A stretch of 64,000 bases of DNA from DATFCK01 sp963728975 (GCA_963728975.1 CAVSMF010000002.1:372001-436000), one strand, 5' to 3'; shown: positions 33,799-42,817, numbered from the stretch's first letter. A program made the numbers and translations. The notes: generated by a model not told the origin, from the sequence alone.

Positions 33799-36700
33799 AT
33801 GGCTGAGCTGAGCAAACAAGACAAATTGCGGCTTCTCCAAGTGATGCTGGAGAGCCGCCACGCGGATTTGCGGGAACAAAATCTCAATCGGCAAGGCAAA
33901 GGACATTTTCACGTTTCGGGGATGGGCCACGAAGCGCTGGCGGCCATCTCGATGCAGATGGAGGCAGACGATTACATCGTTTCCTACTATCGCGACCGCG
34001 GGCTGGTGCTTGGGCGAGGGATGACGACGGCGGAACTGGGGTTCGAATATTTCGCCAAACGCAATACCGGCAGTGGCGGCCGCCAGATGCCGTCCCATTA
34101 CAGCAACGCCAGATTACATATCTGGAGTGTGCCTACGCCGACCGGCTCGCAGCTGCTCCCGGCCTGCGGGATGGCCTGGGGAATTCAGCTCGATGGCAAA
34201 CCCAATCTGGTGGTGACCACAATCGGCGATGCCGCGACCCGGCAAGGTGACTTTTATGAAGCGGTCTGTTTTGCCAAGGAGAGAAAACTGCCGGTCCTCT
34301 TTGTGGTGGAGGATAACGCCTATGGCATCAGCATGCCGACCCGAAAGAAGAACCCGCTCGCGCTCAACGTCCTTCAACCGGAAGATTGGCGCCGAATCGA
34401 CGGACACGACGTCCAACAGGTTTACCAGGCCGCGGCCGAGGTGTTTGAAAAGATTCGCGCCGGCAACGGCCCGTTCTTTTTCTGGGTGAAAATGGAACGG
34501 CTTTCCAGCCACACCAGCACCGACGACCAAAAGCTGTATCGCACCGCGGAAGAACTTCAATCGCTGGAAAAATGCGATCCGCTGAAGTGCTGGAAGGAAC
34601 AACTGATCGGCGAAGGCGCGATCACTCCGGACGAATTTACGGCGATGGATAACGAAGTAAAGGAGCGCGTCCGTCAGGAGTACAGCGAGGCGGAGAAGGC
34701 GGAAGATCCATCTCCGAAGGAGCTTTTCACGAACGTCACGGGGTTGCCGCCGGACACGGGCAAAGAGATCTTGCCGCCGGGCAAGTACCGGATCGGCGAT
34801 ACCGTGAATAAAACGTTATGGGCGGGGCTTGAAGAGAATCCCGCGCGCATCATTTTCGGCGAAGACGTGGAAGACCCGAAAGGCGGTGTGTTTCGGCTAA
34901 CCCAAAAACTTTCGACCAACTTTCCGAAACAGGTTTTCAATTCGCCGCTGGCGGAATCGACCATCCTTGGGGTTGCCTGCGGGCTGGCCGCTTATGGCAA
35001 ACGGCCGGTATTCGAGCTCCAGTTCATCGATTTCATTTACCCGGGGTTCAATCAGCTGGTAACGAATATTTCGACGCTCCGGTGGCGCTCGTTCGGGAAT
35101 TGGAAATGCCCGGCGGTGATTTACGCGCCGTATGGGGCGTATCTTCCCGGGGGAAGTTTATGGCACAGTCAGGCTAACGAGTCGGTGCTGGCGCATTACC
35201 CGGGGATTTCGGTTGTGATTCCGAGCACGCCGGAAGACGCGGCCGGTTTACTGTGGACGGCAATGCACGGTGAAGATCCGGTAATGTTTTTGATTCCCAA
35301 GCACATGGTTTGGGCCGAACGCGAATCGGCCGAGCCAATTCGGGCGGTGCCATTCGGTCAGGCCCGTAAACGAAGCGAGGGCTCGGACGTGACTCTGGTG
35401 GCGTGGGGAAACACCGTGGAAAAATCGCTCGAAGCGATGGCCAAGATCGGCGCCGAAACCAGCATCGAGCTGATTGATCTGCGTTCCATTGTGCCCTGGG
35501 ACAAAGCGGCCATTGAGGAATCGGTCCGCAAAACCGGCCGGCTCGTAGTTGTCCAGGAGGACACGGAAAATTGCAGCGTTGGCCAGATGATCATTTCGCA
35601 TCTGGTCAGCCAGCAGGAACTCTGGAATGGGATGAGCAGTCCGCCGGTTCTGGTCAGCAAAGGCAATGTCGTAATCGGTTACAATCCCATTTACGAATAC
35701 GCTGCTCTGCCGGACGTGGAACGCATCATCGCTGCGGTCAGGCGATCAGTTTCGGCCACTGCATTTCGTTCCGAATCGCCTCTGGTCCGGGAAACGAAAA
35801 CGATTCCCGCCGAACCAATGGAAGCGGCTCCAAGAAAAGCGGCTCCCGGGCAAGGCCGCGCCCAAAGCATCACTGTGCCGGTCATGGGCGAAGGAATTAG
35901 AAATGCGAAAATTGTCGCGTTACTAAAGAAACCAGGCGATCCCGTCGAGCTGGACGATCCACTTTGCGAAGTGGAAACCGACAAAGCTGTGTATCCGATC
36001 GAGTCCTCGTTCGCAGGGGTAATGGGCGACTGGAAGACGCAGGTGGGTGACACGGTCGAGATCGGCCAGGAACTGGGCACGGTTTTGGTTCGCCAACCTT
36101 CCTTCGAGGGTGTGGAGGCGGCCGTGCCTGCCGCAATGCGCCCCGAACAAACGGCTGTGCCGGCCGCAAAGGCTACTTCTGCGGCCGACACGGCCGCCTC
36201 TACATTGATCGAGCCGGCGCTTTCTCCGACCATTACCCGGAAACTAAGCCATGTTATTCCCGCTAATTTACAAATCGACGCGCGGTGGAACTCGATTCGT
36301 GACGCCCGGGAGTCAGCGAAAAAGAAGAATGGAAAGGAGGCGCCCTCCCCCAGTGTCATGATTGCCTGGGCGGTGGTTAGGGCCATGGAAAAACATGCGC
36401 CGTTTCGGCGGTTGATCCTGGAGGACGACCGGATCGTGGAGAATGAAGATTTTGATCTCGGCATTGCCGTGGCCCTGGAAAACGACCGGCTGGCGACTGC
36501 GGTGATCCGGGAAGCGAGCAAAAAGAACTGGTCGGAATTCGTGAAAATTTACAACGAAACAGTGGAAGCAACCCGGGGCGGGCGGGTCGACGCCATGAAT
36601 GCTCCGGTCGTGATTACCAGTCTCGGCGCATTCGGAGTAAAAGCCGGCGCCCCCATTGTGGTGCCACCTTCGGTTGGCACGTTATTTGTCGGAAGCGCCC

Positions 36701-36891
36701 ATCGGGAAATTGTTTCGAATGGAAAGAAAAACGAGAGTGCCGAAGTGGTTACCCTCTCCCTCACCTTCGATCATCGGGTGGTGAATGGAGCGGGCGCAGC
36801 CAGCTTCGTCCACGAGATCAAAGAGCAGATCGAAGGATTCAAGATTCCGGGGTCCGGGCGAACAACAGCGGCAAAGAAGGTCGGCCGATAG
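33799..36891 (+). CDS. 2-oxo acid dehydrogenase, E1alpha-E1beta-lipoyl-E2 fusion
   Basis: One 1030-residue chain holding parts that are normally three proteins. Residues 1-310 are E1alpha, with the thiamine diphosphate motif GDAATRQGDFYEAV (from about 143) to EDNAYGIS. Residues about 320-690 are E1beta (IIFGEDVEDPKGGVF, SPLAESTILGVACGLA). A lipoyl domain follows with the modifiable Lys729 in ETDKAVYP. Then comes a Pro/Ala linker and an E2 acyltransferase domain with DHRVVNG (His992, Asn996). The Asn replaces the usual Asp of HRxxDG. No E3-binding domain is obvious. Neighbouring genes suggest branched-chain keto acids as substrate, but pyruvate cannot be excluded. Confidence 0.85.
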   Translation: MAELSKQDKLRLLQVMLESRHADLREQNLNRQGKGHFHVSGMGHEALAAISMQMEADDYIVSYYRDRGLVLGRGMTTAELGFEYFAKRNTGSGGRQMPSHYSNARLHIWSVPTPTGSQLLPACGMAWGIQLDGKPNLVVTTIGDAATRQGDFYEAVCFAKERKLPVLFVVEDNAYGISMPTRKKNPLALNVLQPEDWRRIDGHDVQQVYQAAAEVFEKIRAGNGPFFFWVKMERLSSHTSTDDQKLYRTAEELQSLEKCDPLKCWKEQLIGEGAITPDEFTAMDNEVKERVRQEYSEAEKAEDPSPKELFTNVTGLPPDTGKEILPPGKYRIGDTVNKTLWAGLEENPARIIFGEDVEDPKGGVFRLTQKLSTNFPKQVFNSPLAESTILGVACGLAAYGKRPVFELQFIDFIYPGFNQLVTNISTLRWRSFGNWKCPAVIYAPYGAYLPGGSLWHSQANESVLAHYPGISVVIPSTPEDAAGLLWTAMHGEDPVMFLIPKHMVWAERESAEPIRAVPFGQARKRSEGSDVTLVAWGNTVEKSLEAMAKIGAETSIELIDLRSIVPWDKAAIEESVRKTGRLVVVQEDTENCSVGQMIISHLVSQQELWNGMSSPPVLVSKGNVVIGYNPIYEYAALPDVERIIAAVRRSVSATAFRSESPLVRETKTIPAEPMEAAPRKAAPGQGRAQSITVPVMGEGIRNAKIVALLKKPGDPVELDDPLCEVETDKAVYPIESSFAGVMGDWKTQVGDTVEIGQELGTVLVRQPSFEGVEAAVPAAMRPEQTAVPAAKATSAADTAASTLIEPALSPTITRKLSHVIPANLQIDARWNSIRDARESAKKKNGKEAPSPSVMIAWAVVRAMEKHAPFRRLILEDDRIVENEDFDLGIAVALENDRLATAVIREASKKNWSEFVKIYNETVEATRGGRVDAMNAPVVITSLGAFGVKAGAPIVVPPSVGTLFVGSAHREIVSNGKKNESAEVVTLSLTFDHRVVNGAGAASFVHEIKEQIEGFKIPGSGRTTAAKKVGR
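36112..36203. repeat. REPIN-like inverted pair inside the E1-E2 gene
   Basis: GTGGAGGCGGCCGTGCCTGC at the left and the inverse of GTAGAGGCGGCCGTGTCGGC at the right, 92 bases in all, read in frame through the linker between lipoyl and acyltransferase domains. The right arm encodes AADTAAST, paralleling AADMAAST in the DUF2339 protein. Confidence 0.65.
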
Positions 36892-36927
36892 CGGCGATAT
36901 GAAGTGGCGCTGGCGCGGCGAGCGTCT

Positions 36928-37070
36928 GGGGAGCGCGGGCATGTTGCCCGCTCCGTCCGGCATTTTGCCGGACGGCACCGAACTAGCACAACGTCCCCAA
37001 TTGGGTTGCTGCGCCTAATGAGGTTCGCGGCACAATGCCGCGAACAGCGGACAACATGCCCGCGCTCCCC
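36928..37070. repeat. Compound inverted repeat with four hairpins
   Basis: Outer arms GGGGAGCGCGGGCATGTTG (36928) and its inverse CAACATGCCCGCGCTCCCC (ending 37070) flank two inner hairpins, GTCCGGCATTTTGCCGGAC (36955-36973) and GTTCGCGGCACAATGCCGCG and on to 37045. Total 143 bases, downstream of the fusion gene. REPIN-like in layout; no gene. Confidence 0.6.
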
Positions 37071-37142
37071 TTTGCCGCGCACGATTGTGCTTGCCGGAAG
37101 GATCGGGAATCCGTAACAGGCTGAGGCAGACATTATCATCCT

Positions 37143-37583
37143 ATGACGCCACTAATCAAAATCCCGCTGTTTTTCGGACTCGTTCCGATCGTCGCCCAGG
37201 AGACCACTGAGTATGGCACGACGGCAAAAGCTCCCGGCCCGATATTCTGGATCATCTACATCGCAGTCCTGCTCTTCATGATCATCGCGATGTGGAAAGT
37301 TTTCACCAAAGCCGGACAGCCGGGTTGGGCGATCCTCATTCCGATCTACAACCTGTACGTCATGTGCAAGATCGCAGGACGACCCGGATGGTGGGTCATT
37401 CTCTTCTTCATACCCTTGGTGAACTTCATCATCATCATTATTATTTGTCTCGATATAGCCAAGCATTTCGGCCAGGGCGCCGGGTTCGGCATCGGCCTAC
37501 TCTTGCTGCCGTTTATCTTTTATCCGATCCTGGGTTTCGGCAGCGCCACCTATCAAGGAGGGGCCACGCAGCAGCCGGCGTAA
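37143..37583 (+). CDS. DUF5684-like small membrane protein
   Basis: A 146-residue integral membrane protein with four hydrophobic segments (FWIIYIAVLLFMIIAMW, AILIPIYNLYVM, WWVILFFIPLVNFIIIIIIC, GIGLLLLPFIFYPILGFG). The pattern KAGQPGWAILIPIYNLYVMC followed by AGRPGWW is typical of a family annotated DUF5684 or signal-peptidase-I-associated. No function is established. It stands alone on its strand between the fusion dehydrogenase and the convergent hydratase. Confidence 0.7.
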   Translation: MTPLIKIPLFFGLVPIVAQETTEYGTTAKAPGPIFWIIYIAVLLFMIIAMWKVFTKAGQPGWAILIPIYNLYVMCKIAGRPGWWVILFFIPLVNFIIIIIICLDIAKHFGQGAGFGIGLLLLPFIFYPILGFGSATYQGGATQQPA

Positions 37584-37650
37584 ATGCAATTGGCGTAAAA
37601 CCGGCGAGCTGAGAATCCGTGGAGCGCACGCGCCCCCCGGAAAGATGCCG

Positions 37651-37674
37651 GGCTGTTGGCACAACCGCCTCTAC
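37651..37674 (-). repeat. GTAG-headed REP-like palindrome next to the hydratase stop
   Basis: Inverse complement of GTAGAGGCGGTTGTGCCAAC and four more bases, ending three bases before the stop codon of the enoyl-CoA hydratase gene. Confidence 0.55.
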
Positions 37675-37676
37675 AG

Positions 37677-38441
37677 TTAACCGGTCCAGTTGGGCTTTCG
37701 CTTTTCGTTGAAAGCGGCGATGCCTTCGCGGGCTTCGGCTGAAATGCGCGCCTTCAGGTGATGCTGGAGCGCCAGCTCGACATCGTCCTTCACCGATCGC
37801 CCCCAAAATTCTTCGATCAATCTTTTGGTCTGCAGAACCGCCTCGGGCGCGCCTTGCAGAACGGATTCGGCAAAGAGCTCCGCCTCTTTCATGACGTCGC
37901 CGGCCGGGACCACGCGGTTGATCAAGCCCATTTCCAGGGCACGGGCCGCGTCGATCAATTCCGAGCCTAACAATAGCTCACGAATGTCGCGCTCGCGGCA
38001 TTGCCGGCGTAGAAAGGTCATGACCAATCCCGCCACCAGGCCGCGCCGGACTTCGGGATAACCAATCTTCGTTTTTTCGGCAGCCACCACATAATCGCAG
38101 GCCGACATGATTCCGGCGCCGCCCGCGACGGCGGCGCCGTGCACGGCGGCAATGGTGACCAGATTGGCCTGGCTGAGGGTGATCAGGGTTTTCGCCACCA
38201 ACTCGGCGGTAGCGTGCGCTTTGGTGTGATCGGCCGCTTCTTTCAAATCGAGTCCGGTGCAGAAAGCCGCGCCGGCCCCGCGCAAGATCAGGATCCGTTC
38301 CTGAGGCTGGTCGGAGGAGACTTTGATGGCGGCGCCGAGTTCGGTAAGCAGCTCAATCGACAAGGCATTGCGGCGCTCAGGCCGGTTCAGGGTTAGGACG
38401 ATAACTTGCGGGCTTTTTTTTTCGACAAGAACGACAGACAT
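37677..38441 (-). CDS. Enoyl-CoA hydratase/isomerase family protein
   Basis: A 254-residue crotonase. It has NRPERRNALS at the start, the oxyanion-hole segments GAGAAFCTGLDLKEA and VHGAAVAGGAGIMSACDY, and the active-site Glu in GYPEVRRGLV. Crotonases hydrate 2-enoyl-CoA; in the company of an HMG-CoA lyase and a methylcrotonyl-CoA carboxylase subunit, methylglutaconyl-CoA hydratase of leucine breakdown is a reasonable guess. The substrate is inferred from context only. Confidence 0.85.
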   Translation of the reverse strand: MSVVLVEKKSPQVIVLTLNRPERRNALSIELLTELGAAIKVSSDQPQERILILRGAGAAFCTGLDLKEAADHTKAHATAELVAKTLITLSQANLVTIAAVHGAAVAGGAGIMSACDYVVAAEKTKIGYPEVRRGLVAGLVMTFLRRQCRERDIRELLLGSELIDAARALEMGLINRVVPAGDVMKEAELFAESVLQGAPEAVLQTKRLIEEFWGRSVKDDVELALQHHLKARISAEAREGIAAFNEKRKPNWTG

Positions 38442-38571
38442 GGGCGAATGTCGAAGCCCGAATCACTGATGTCGAACTAAACTTTATGTCGCGCACCCGT
38501 CCTGTTGTCATTCCGAGCGGCGCCGAGGAATCTCTTACTCTACAATGAGAGATGTCTCGACTCCGCTCGAC

Positions 38572-39441
38572 ATGACAAGCACGGAAACCGTCAAGATCAT
38601 TGAGTGCCCGCGTGATGCCTGGCAGGGATTGAAGAGTCGGATTCCCACCGAACAGAAGGTGGCATATCTGCGGGCGCTGGTAACCGCAGGTTTTCGGCAC
38701 ATCGACGCGGTGAGTTTTGTCTCGCCTAAAGCCGTGCCCCAAATGGCTGACAGCGAACAGGTGCTCGAGCAACTTGGACCGCTGCACAATGTTGAGATCA
38801 TCGGCATTGTGGTTAACGAAAAGGGGGCCGAGCGGGCGATCGCGACCGGTCGGGTGAGCACGCTCGGTTATCCCTGCTCGGTGTCCGAGACGTTCCTGCG
38901 CCGGAACCAGAACCAATCGCCGGAAGAGAACCAGGCGGTGTTGAACAGGATTAAGAATCGAGCGGACGAAGCCGGTCTGGCGATGGTTGCCTACATTTCC
39001 ATGGCTTTCGGCAATCCTTATGGCGATCCCTGGAGCGAAGAGAAGGTTGCTGAAGCCGCCAGGAACATCGCCGCGACGGGTATTCGCGTCCTGTCGATTG
39101 CAGACACAGTGGGAAGCGCCGACCGGGAGCTGATTGGTCGGGTGGTAGCGGCGGTTTTGCGCGAGTGCGCTGAATGCGAAGTGGGTGTTCACCTGCACAG
39201 CACTCGCGCGGGAGCCGAGGCTAAAGTTTTGGCCGCATATGAAGGAGGATGCCGGCGTTTCGATGCCGCTATGGGTGGGCTTGGCGGCTGTCCCTTTGCC
39301 CAGGATGAACTCGTTGGGAACGTGCCGACCGAAGAAGTTTTGCGTGCCTTGGAACAGCGCGGGGTGAAACTGCCGATCGATAGCCGGCTTGCGGCGGTGG
39401 CAGCGATGAATGCCGCAATCAGCACCGAGTTTGCGAACTAA
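38572..39441 (+). CDS. Hydroxymethylglutaryl-CoA lyase-like protein
   Basis: A TIM-barrel lyase of the HMGL family that splits HMG-CoA to acetyl-CoA and acetoacetate, the last step of leucine breakdown. Motifs: ECPRDAWQGL (where relatives read E-x-x-RDG-x-Q), HIDAVSFVSPKAVPQMAD, VGVHLHSTRAG (metal His pair) and GGLGGCPFA with the catalytic Cys. The Asp-Ala replacement of the usual Asp-Gly in the first motif is notable. The ATG used (MTSTETVK) is formed by the end of a dispersed GGAATGACA-type repeat; an ATG at 38545 is the alternative. Confidence 0.85.
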   Translation: MTSTETVKIIECPRDAWQGLKSRIPTEQKVAYLRALVTAGFRHIDAVSFVSPKAVPQMADSEQVLEQLGPLHNVEIIGIVVNEKGAERAIATGRVSTLGYPCSVSETFLRRNQNQSPEENQAVLNRIKNRADEAGLAMVAYISMAFGNPYGDPWSEEKVAEAARNIAATGIRVLSIADTVGSADRELIGRVVAAVLRECAECEVGVHLHSTRAGAEAKVLAAYEGGCRRFDAAMGGLGGCPFAQDELVGNVPTEEVLRALEQRGVKLPIDSRLAAVAAMNAAISTEFAN

Positions 39442-39600
39442 CCAGGAGCGGCCCTCCCCAATATATCCGAGGGGGCCAGGACACCTTCTGAATTGCCTTT
39501 CGTTGCTCAAGTCCAAAATCTTCCGGACCGAGTATTCGTTGGGGACGCCTCGGATGTGCGCCCTACCTGGCGTGCGCGAAACCTGCAGCCGATGCCACGG

Positions 39601-41226
39601 CTAAACCTGAATGACGCCGGTGTGGAAATGGGCGTGCGGGGCCGGACGCGAAACATAACTTATCAAATGAACGAGAACATCACGCGTCTCGTGCGGCTGA
39701 ATGATCGCATCCACCCAGCCTCGGGCGGCTCCATAACGGATATCGGTCTGCTCTTCGTAGTTTTGTTTCACTTTCAGACGGAGCTCTTCCAGTTCTTCGG
39801 CGCTCGCCTTCTTGTCGCGCTCGCGTGCTTTCTTCAGGACCGAGAACACGGTATCGGAGGCCTGGGCCGCGCCCATGACCGCGTAGCGCGCATTTGGCCA
39901 GGCAACAATAAAGCGCGGATCGTATGCCTTGCCGCAGAGGGCATAGTTCCCGGCGCCGAACGATCCCCCAACAACGACGGTTATTTTCGGCACAACCGAG
40001 TTGCTGACCGCGTTCACCAGTTTCGCGCCGCTGCGAATAATGCCGCTCTGCTCGGCGTCCTTGCCCACCATGAAGCCCGTCACATCCTGGAAAAAAATAA
40101 TCGGGAGACCGGTTTGGTTGCAATCCATGATGAATCGGGCGGCCTTGTCGGCGCTATCGGCATAGATCACGCCGCCCATCTGGATCCCTTCTTTTTTGGT
40201 GCGCACCTGCAACCGCTGATTCGCGACAATCCCCACGGCGCGGCCGCCGATCCGGGCGTAGGCGGTGACGAGCGTCTTGCCGTAATCGGCCTTGTATTCG
40301 TCGGCTGATTTCTTATCGATAACCGTGCCGAGCAAGTCGCGGACATCGTATTGCTTTTGGCCATCGAGACTAACAAGATCGTAAATCGAGTCGGGATCTC
40401 CCGCCGGTTTGGGCATTTGATTGTCGATCGGCGCCCCTTTCGATCCCGCTTCCGGCAACAACGAAACCAGCGAGCGCAAACGTTTGAGACAGCTCACATC
40501 GTTTTTTTCGTAAAAATCGGCAGTGCCGCTTATTTCGGCGTGCATGCGAGCGCCGCCGAGCTCCTCTTGATCGACGATCTGTCCAATGGCCGCTTTGACC
40601 AGCGAGGGACCGGCCAGATAAAGGCCGCTGCCTTCCGTCATCAGAATTTTGTCGCATAACACCGGCAGGTAAGCGCCGCCGGCGACACAGTTGCCCATGA
40701 TGGCGGCGAATTGCGGGATCCCGGCGGCTGAGATGACGGAATTGTTGCGAAAAATCCGCCCGAAATCGTCTTCATCGGGAAAGATCTCATCCTGCATCGG
40801 TAGGAAGACGCCTGCGGAATCGACCAGGTAGACGATCGGAAGCGCACACTCGAAGGCGATCCGTTGCGCGCGCAAAAGTTTCTTTACCGTCTGGGGAAAA
40901 AACGCGCCGGCTTTAACCGTCGCGTCATTAGCGACGATCATGCAGGGAACGCCCGCCACGGAGCCGATCCCCGCGATGGTGCCGGCGGCGGCGATGTTCC
41001 CCCACTCCTCGTACATTTTATAGGCGGCCCACAATCCGATTTCGAAAAAGTCGGATTCCTTGTCCAGAAGAAGGCCGACCCGCTCCCGGGCCGGGAGCCG
41101 GCCAAGCTTGCGCTGCCGCTCCAATCCGGCTTTGCCCCCGCCTTCTCGCAGATGCGCTTCCTGGCCCAGGATTTCCGCGCAGCGATCGCGCAATGTTTCA
41201 GATGAAGTTGCCGAGGCCTGGGACAT
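39601..41226 (-). CDS. Acyl-CoA carboxylase beta subunit, methylcrotonyl-CoA type
   Basis: The carboxyltransferase subunit of a biotin-dependent acyl-CoA carboxylase, about 541 residues with two crotonase-like halves. YLVDSAGVFLPMQDEIFPDE and IMGNCVAGGAYLPVLCD in the first half, and GGSFGAGNYALCGKAYDPRF in the second, fit methylcrotonyl-CoA carboxylase beta better than propionyl-CoA carboxylase. The biotin-carrying alpha subunit is not in the window. It lies tail to tail with the HMG-CoA lyase gene. The ATG at 41226 (MSQASATSS) is preferred to an upstream GTG. Confidence 0.85.
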   Translation of the reverse strand: MSQASATSSETLRDRCAEILGQEAHLREGGGKAGLERQRKLGRLPARERVGLLLDKESDFFEIGLWAAYKMYEEWGNIAAAGTIAGIGSVAGVPCMIVANDATVKAGAFFPQTVKKLLRAQRIAFECALPIVYLVDSAGVFLPMQDEIFPDEDDFGRIFRNNSVISAAGIPQFAAIMGNCVAGGAYLPVLCDKILMTEGSGLYLAGPSLVKAAIGQIVDQEELGGARMHAEISGTADFYEKNDVSCLKRLRSLVSLLPEAGSKGAPIDNQMPKPAGDPDSIYDLVSLDGQKQYDVRDLLGTVIDKKSADEYKADYGKTLVTAYARIGGRAVGIVANQRLQVRTKKEGIQMGGVIYADSADKAARFIMDCNQTGLPIIFFQDVTGFMVGKDAEQSGIIRSGAKLVNAVSNSVVPKITVVVGGSFGAGNYALCGKAYDPRFIVAWPNARYAVMGAAQASDTVFSVLKKARERDKKASAEELEELRLKVKQNYEEQTDIRYGAARGWVDAIIQPHETRDVLVHLISYVSRPAPHAHFHTGVIQV

Positions 41227-41338
41227 GGTGGAAAGCACGCTTAATCCGCCAAGCCGCTTGAATCAAGCACGTCGAGAGACCGCGCAAATTCGACCGCCTC
41301 GGGAATGCACCTCCCAAAAGCCCGTCGCCCGGCCCCGA

Positions 41339-41644
41339 TCAATAGCCGTCCTCGTCCGATTGATAGCCGGAGATTCCGGAACGAATCGAACGCAATCGTG
41401 CCCGGCTGCCGCGCTCTGATTCGGGCCGGTTAAATTGCTCTACCGCGAGCTTGAGGAAAAACGGGAGGGCGGCCAAGGCGCCCACCGAAAGCAGAGCGAT
41501 CGCCGCGGCTTGACGCACCGGCCGCCTGATTTTGTCCGCCATTAACATTCCCAAGCCCAGCCCGAAAGCGGTGCGCGTAATCACCAACAAACTGTCGAAC
41601 GAAATTGGTTCGGTTGTTTTTGGCATGGATATCGTAGGAGACAT
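41339..41644 (-). CDS. Small membrane protein (101 aa)
   Basis: A short protein with two hydrophobic stretches (LVITRTAFGLGLGMLMAD and AAAIALLSVGALAALPFFL) separated by a basic turn (KIRRPVRQ), and an Arg/Ser-rich tail. It is unrecognised. Divergent from manC with about 85 bases between starts. Its hydrophobic pattern supports a real gene. Confidence 0.5.
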   Translation of the reverse strand: MSPTISMPKTTEPISFDSLLVITRTAFGLGLGMLMADKIRRPVRQAAAIALLSVGALAALPFFLKLAVEQFNRPESERGSRARLRSIRSGISGYQSDEDGY

Positions 41645-41728
41645 CGCCTACCCTATACGACTCGTTTTGGAAAAAGAAACGGGAATTTGCGTCCGGCCGA
41701 TCCGGTTCGTATCTGTCTTTTCTTCCAA

Positions 41729-42802
41729 ATGGAAAATCCAATTTACGCGCTGATTTTGGCCGGAGGCAGCGGAGAGCGATTCTGGCCGTTGAGCCGGCGG
41801 GCGTGTCCGAAGCAATTGCTTCGTTTGGTCTCGGACACCACTTTGCTGGAAGAGACCGTGGCACGACTCGAGGGATGGGTGCCGCCGGAGCGTATCCTGG
41901 TATTGACTAATATAGAGCAGGAAGCGGCCGTTCGTGCGCTGCTGAAAGGGTTTCCGGCGGGAAACATATTGGCGGAGCCGGCCAAACGAGACACGGCGGC
42001 GGCGGTCGCGCTCGGGGCCGGTTGGGTGGCGTTGCGGGATCACTCCGCCACCATGATGGTGCTGCCGGCGGACCATCTTATTCGGGAAAAAGCGGCGTTT
42101 CGCCAAACGATGGAACTGGCCGTAAAAGCCGCCCAGGAGACGGGCGGCTTGGTAACGATCGGGATCAAACCGACCTGGGCCTGCCCGGGATTCGGCTATA
42201 TCGAACAGGGAGCCCCCGTGCGCCTGCGCAACGGCGCCGATAAGGATGCCGTGCACCATGTCCTTCGGTTCCGGGAGAAGCCCAACTCCGAGCTGGCTGA
42301 ATCTTTTTTGCGCAAAGGAAATTTTCGCTGGAACGCCGGCATGTTCGTCTGGTCGGTGCCGACGGTCCTGACTGAGTTTAACCGACATACGCCCGAGCTG
42401 GCGGATTTCATTTCCCAGATTCGCGCGCCGGGAAAGATGGAAAAGGTATTGCGGGACCGGTTCGGCAAGCTCCCCCGGGTTTCGTTCGATTACGCAATCA
42501 TGGAAAAAGCCGATCGCGTCCTGGTGGTGGAAGCGAGTTTCGACTGGGACGACGTGGGAAGCTGGCGCGCGGTGGCCAAATATTTCAAGGCCGACGAACA
42601 GGGCAACGCAGCCAGCGGAGCCGTGACTGCGTTGGATTCTACCAACAATATTGTTTTCGACCAAAGCGGCGCGACGATTGCCCTGCTCGGCGTCCACAAC
42701 CTGATTGTGGTCAGGACAAAGGATGCCGTGCTGGTGTGTCATCGTCATCAGGCTGAAAAGATCAAAAATTTGATCGCCAAATTGCCGCCTGAATTGCAGT
42801 AG
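41729..42802 (+). CDS. manC: Mannose-1-phosphate guanylyltransferase
   Basis: Makes GDP-mannose from mannose-1-phosphate and GTP, for surface polysaccharide. The nucleotide-binding start LAGGSGERFWPLSR, the LPADHLI motif, GFGYIEQG, FREKP and WNAGMFVW are all in place. The 357-residue length is that of the short form without a phosphomannose isomerase domain. The ATG at 41729 (MENPIYALILAGG) is clear. It heads a compact plus-strand run with ruvX and truA, spaced 15 and 4 bases apart. Confidence 0.95.
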   Translation: MENPIYALILAGGSGERFWPLSRRACPKQLLRLVSDTTLLEETVARLEGWVPPERILVLTNIEQEAAVRALLKGFPAGNILAEPAKRDTAAAVALGAGWVALRDHSATMMVLPADHLIREKAAFRQTMELAVKAAQETGGLVTIGIKPTWACPGFGYIEQGAPVRLRNGADKDAVHHVLRFREKPNSELAESFLRKGNFRWNAGMFVWSVPTVLTEFNRHTPELADFISQIRAPGKMEKVLRDRFGKLPRVSFDYAIMEKADRVLVVEASFDWDDVGSWRAVAKYFKADEQGNAASGAVTALDSTNNIVFDQSGATIALLGVHNLIVVRTKDAVLVCHRHQAEKIKNLIAKLPPELQ

Positions 42803-42817
42803 GCGGGCTGGCGGGAG

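Noticed and set aside
38377..39516. 379-codon frame antisense to the HMG-CoA lyase-like gene
   Set aside because: Mirror frame and it also overlaps the hydratase start region.
41648..42748. 366-codon frame antisense to manC
   Set aside because: Overlaps a gene with all expected motifs; composition rich in His/Arg/Pro as usual for mirror frames.
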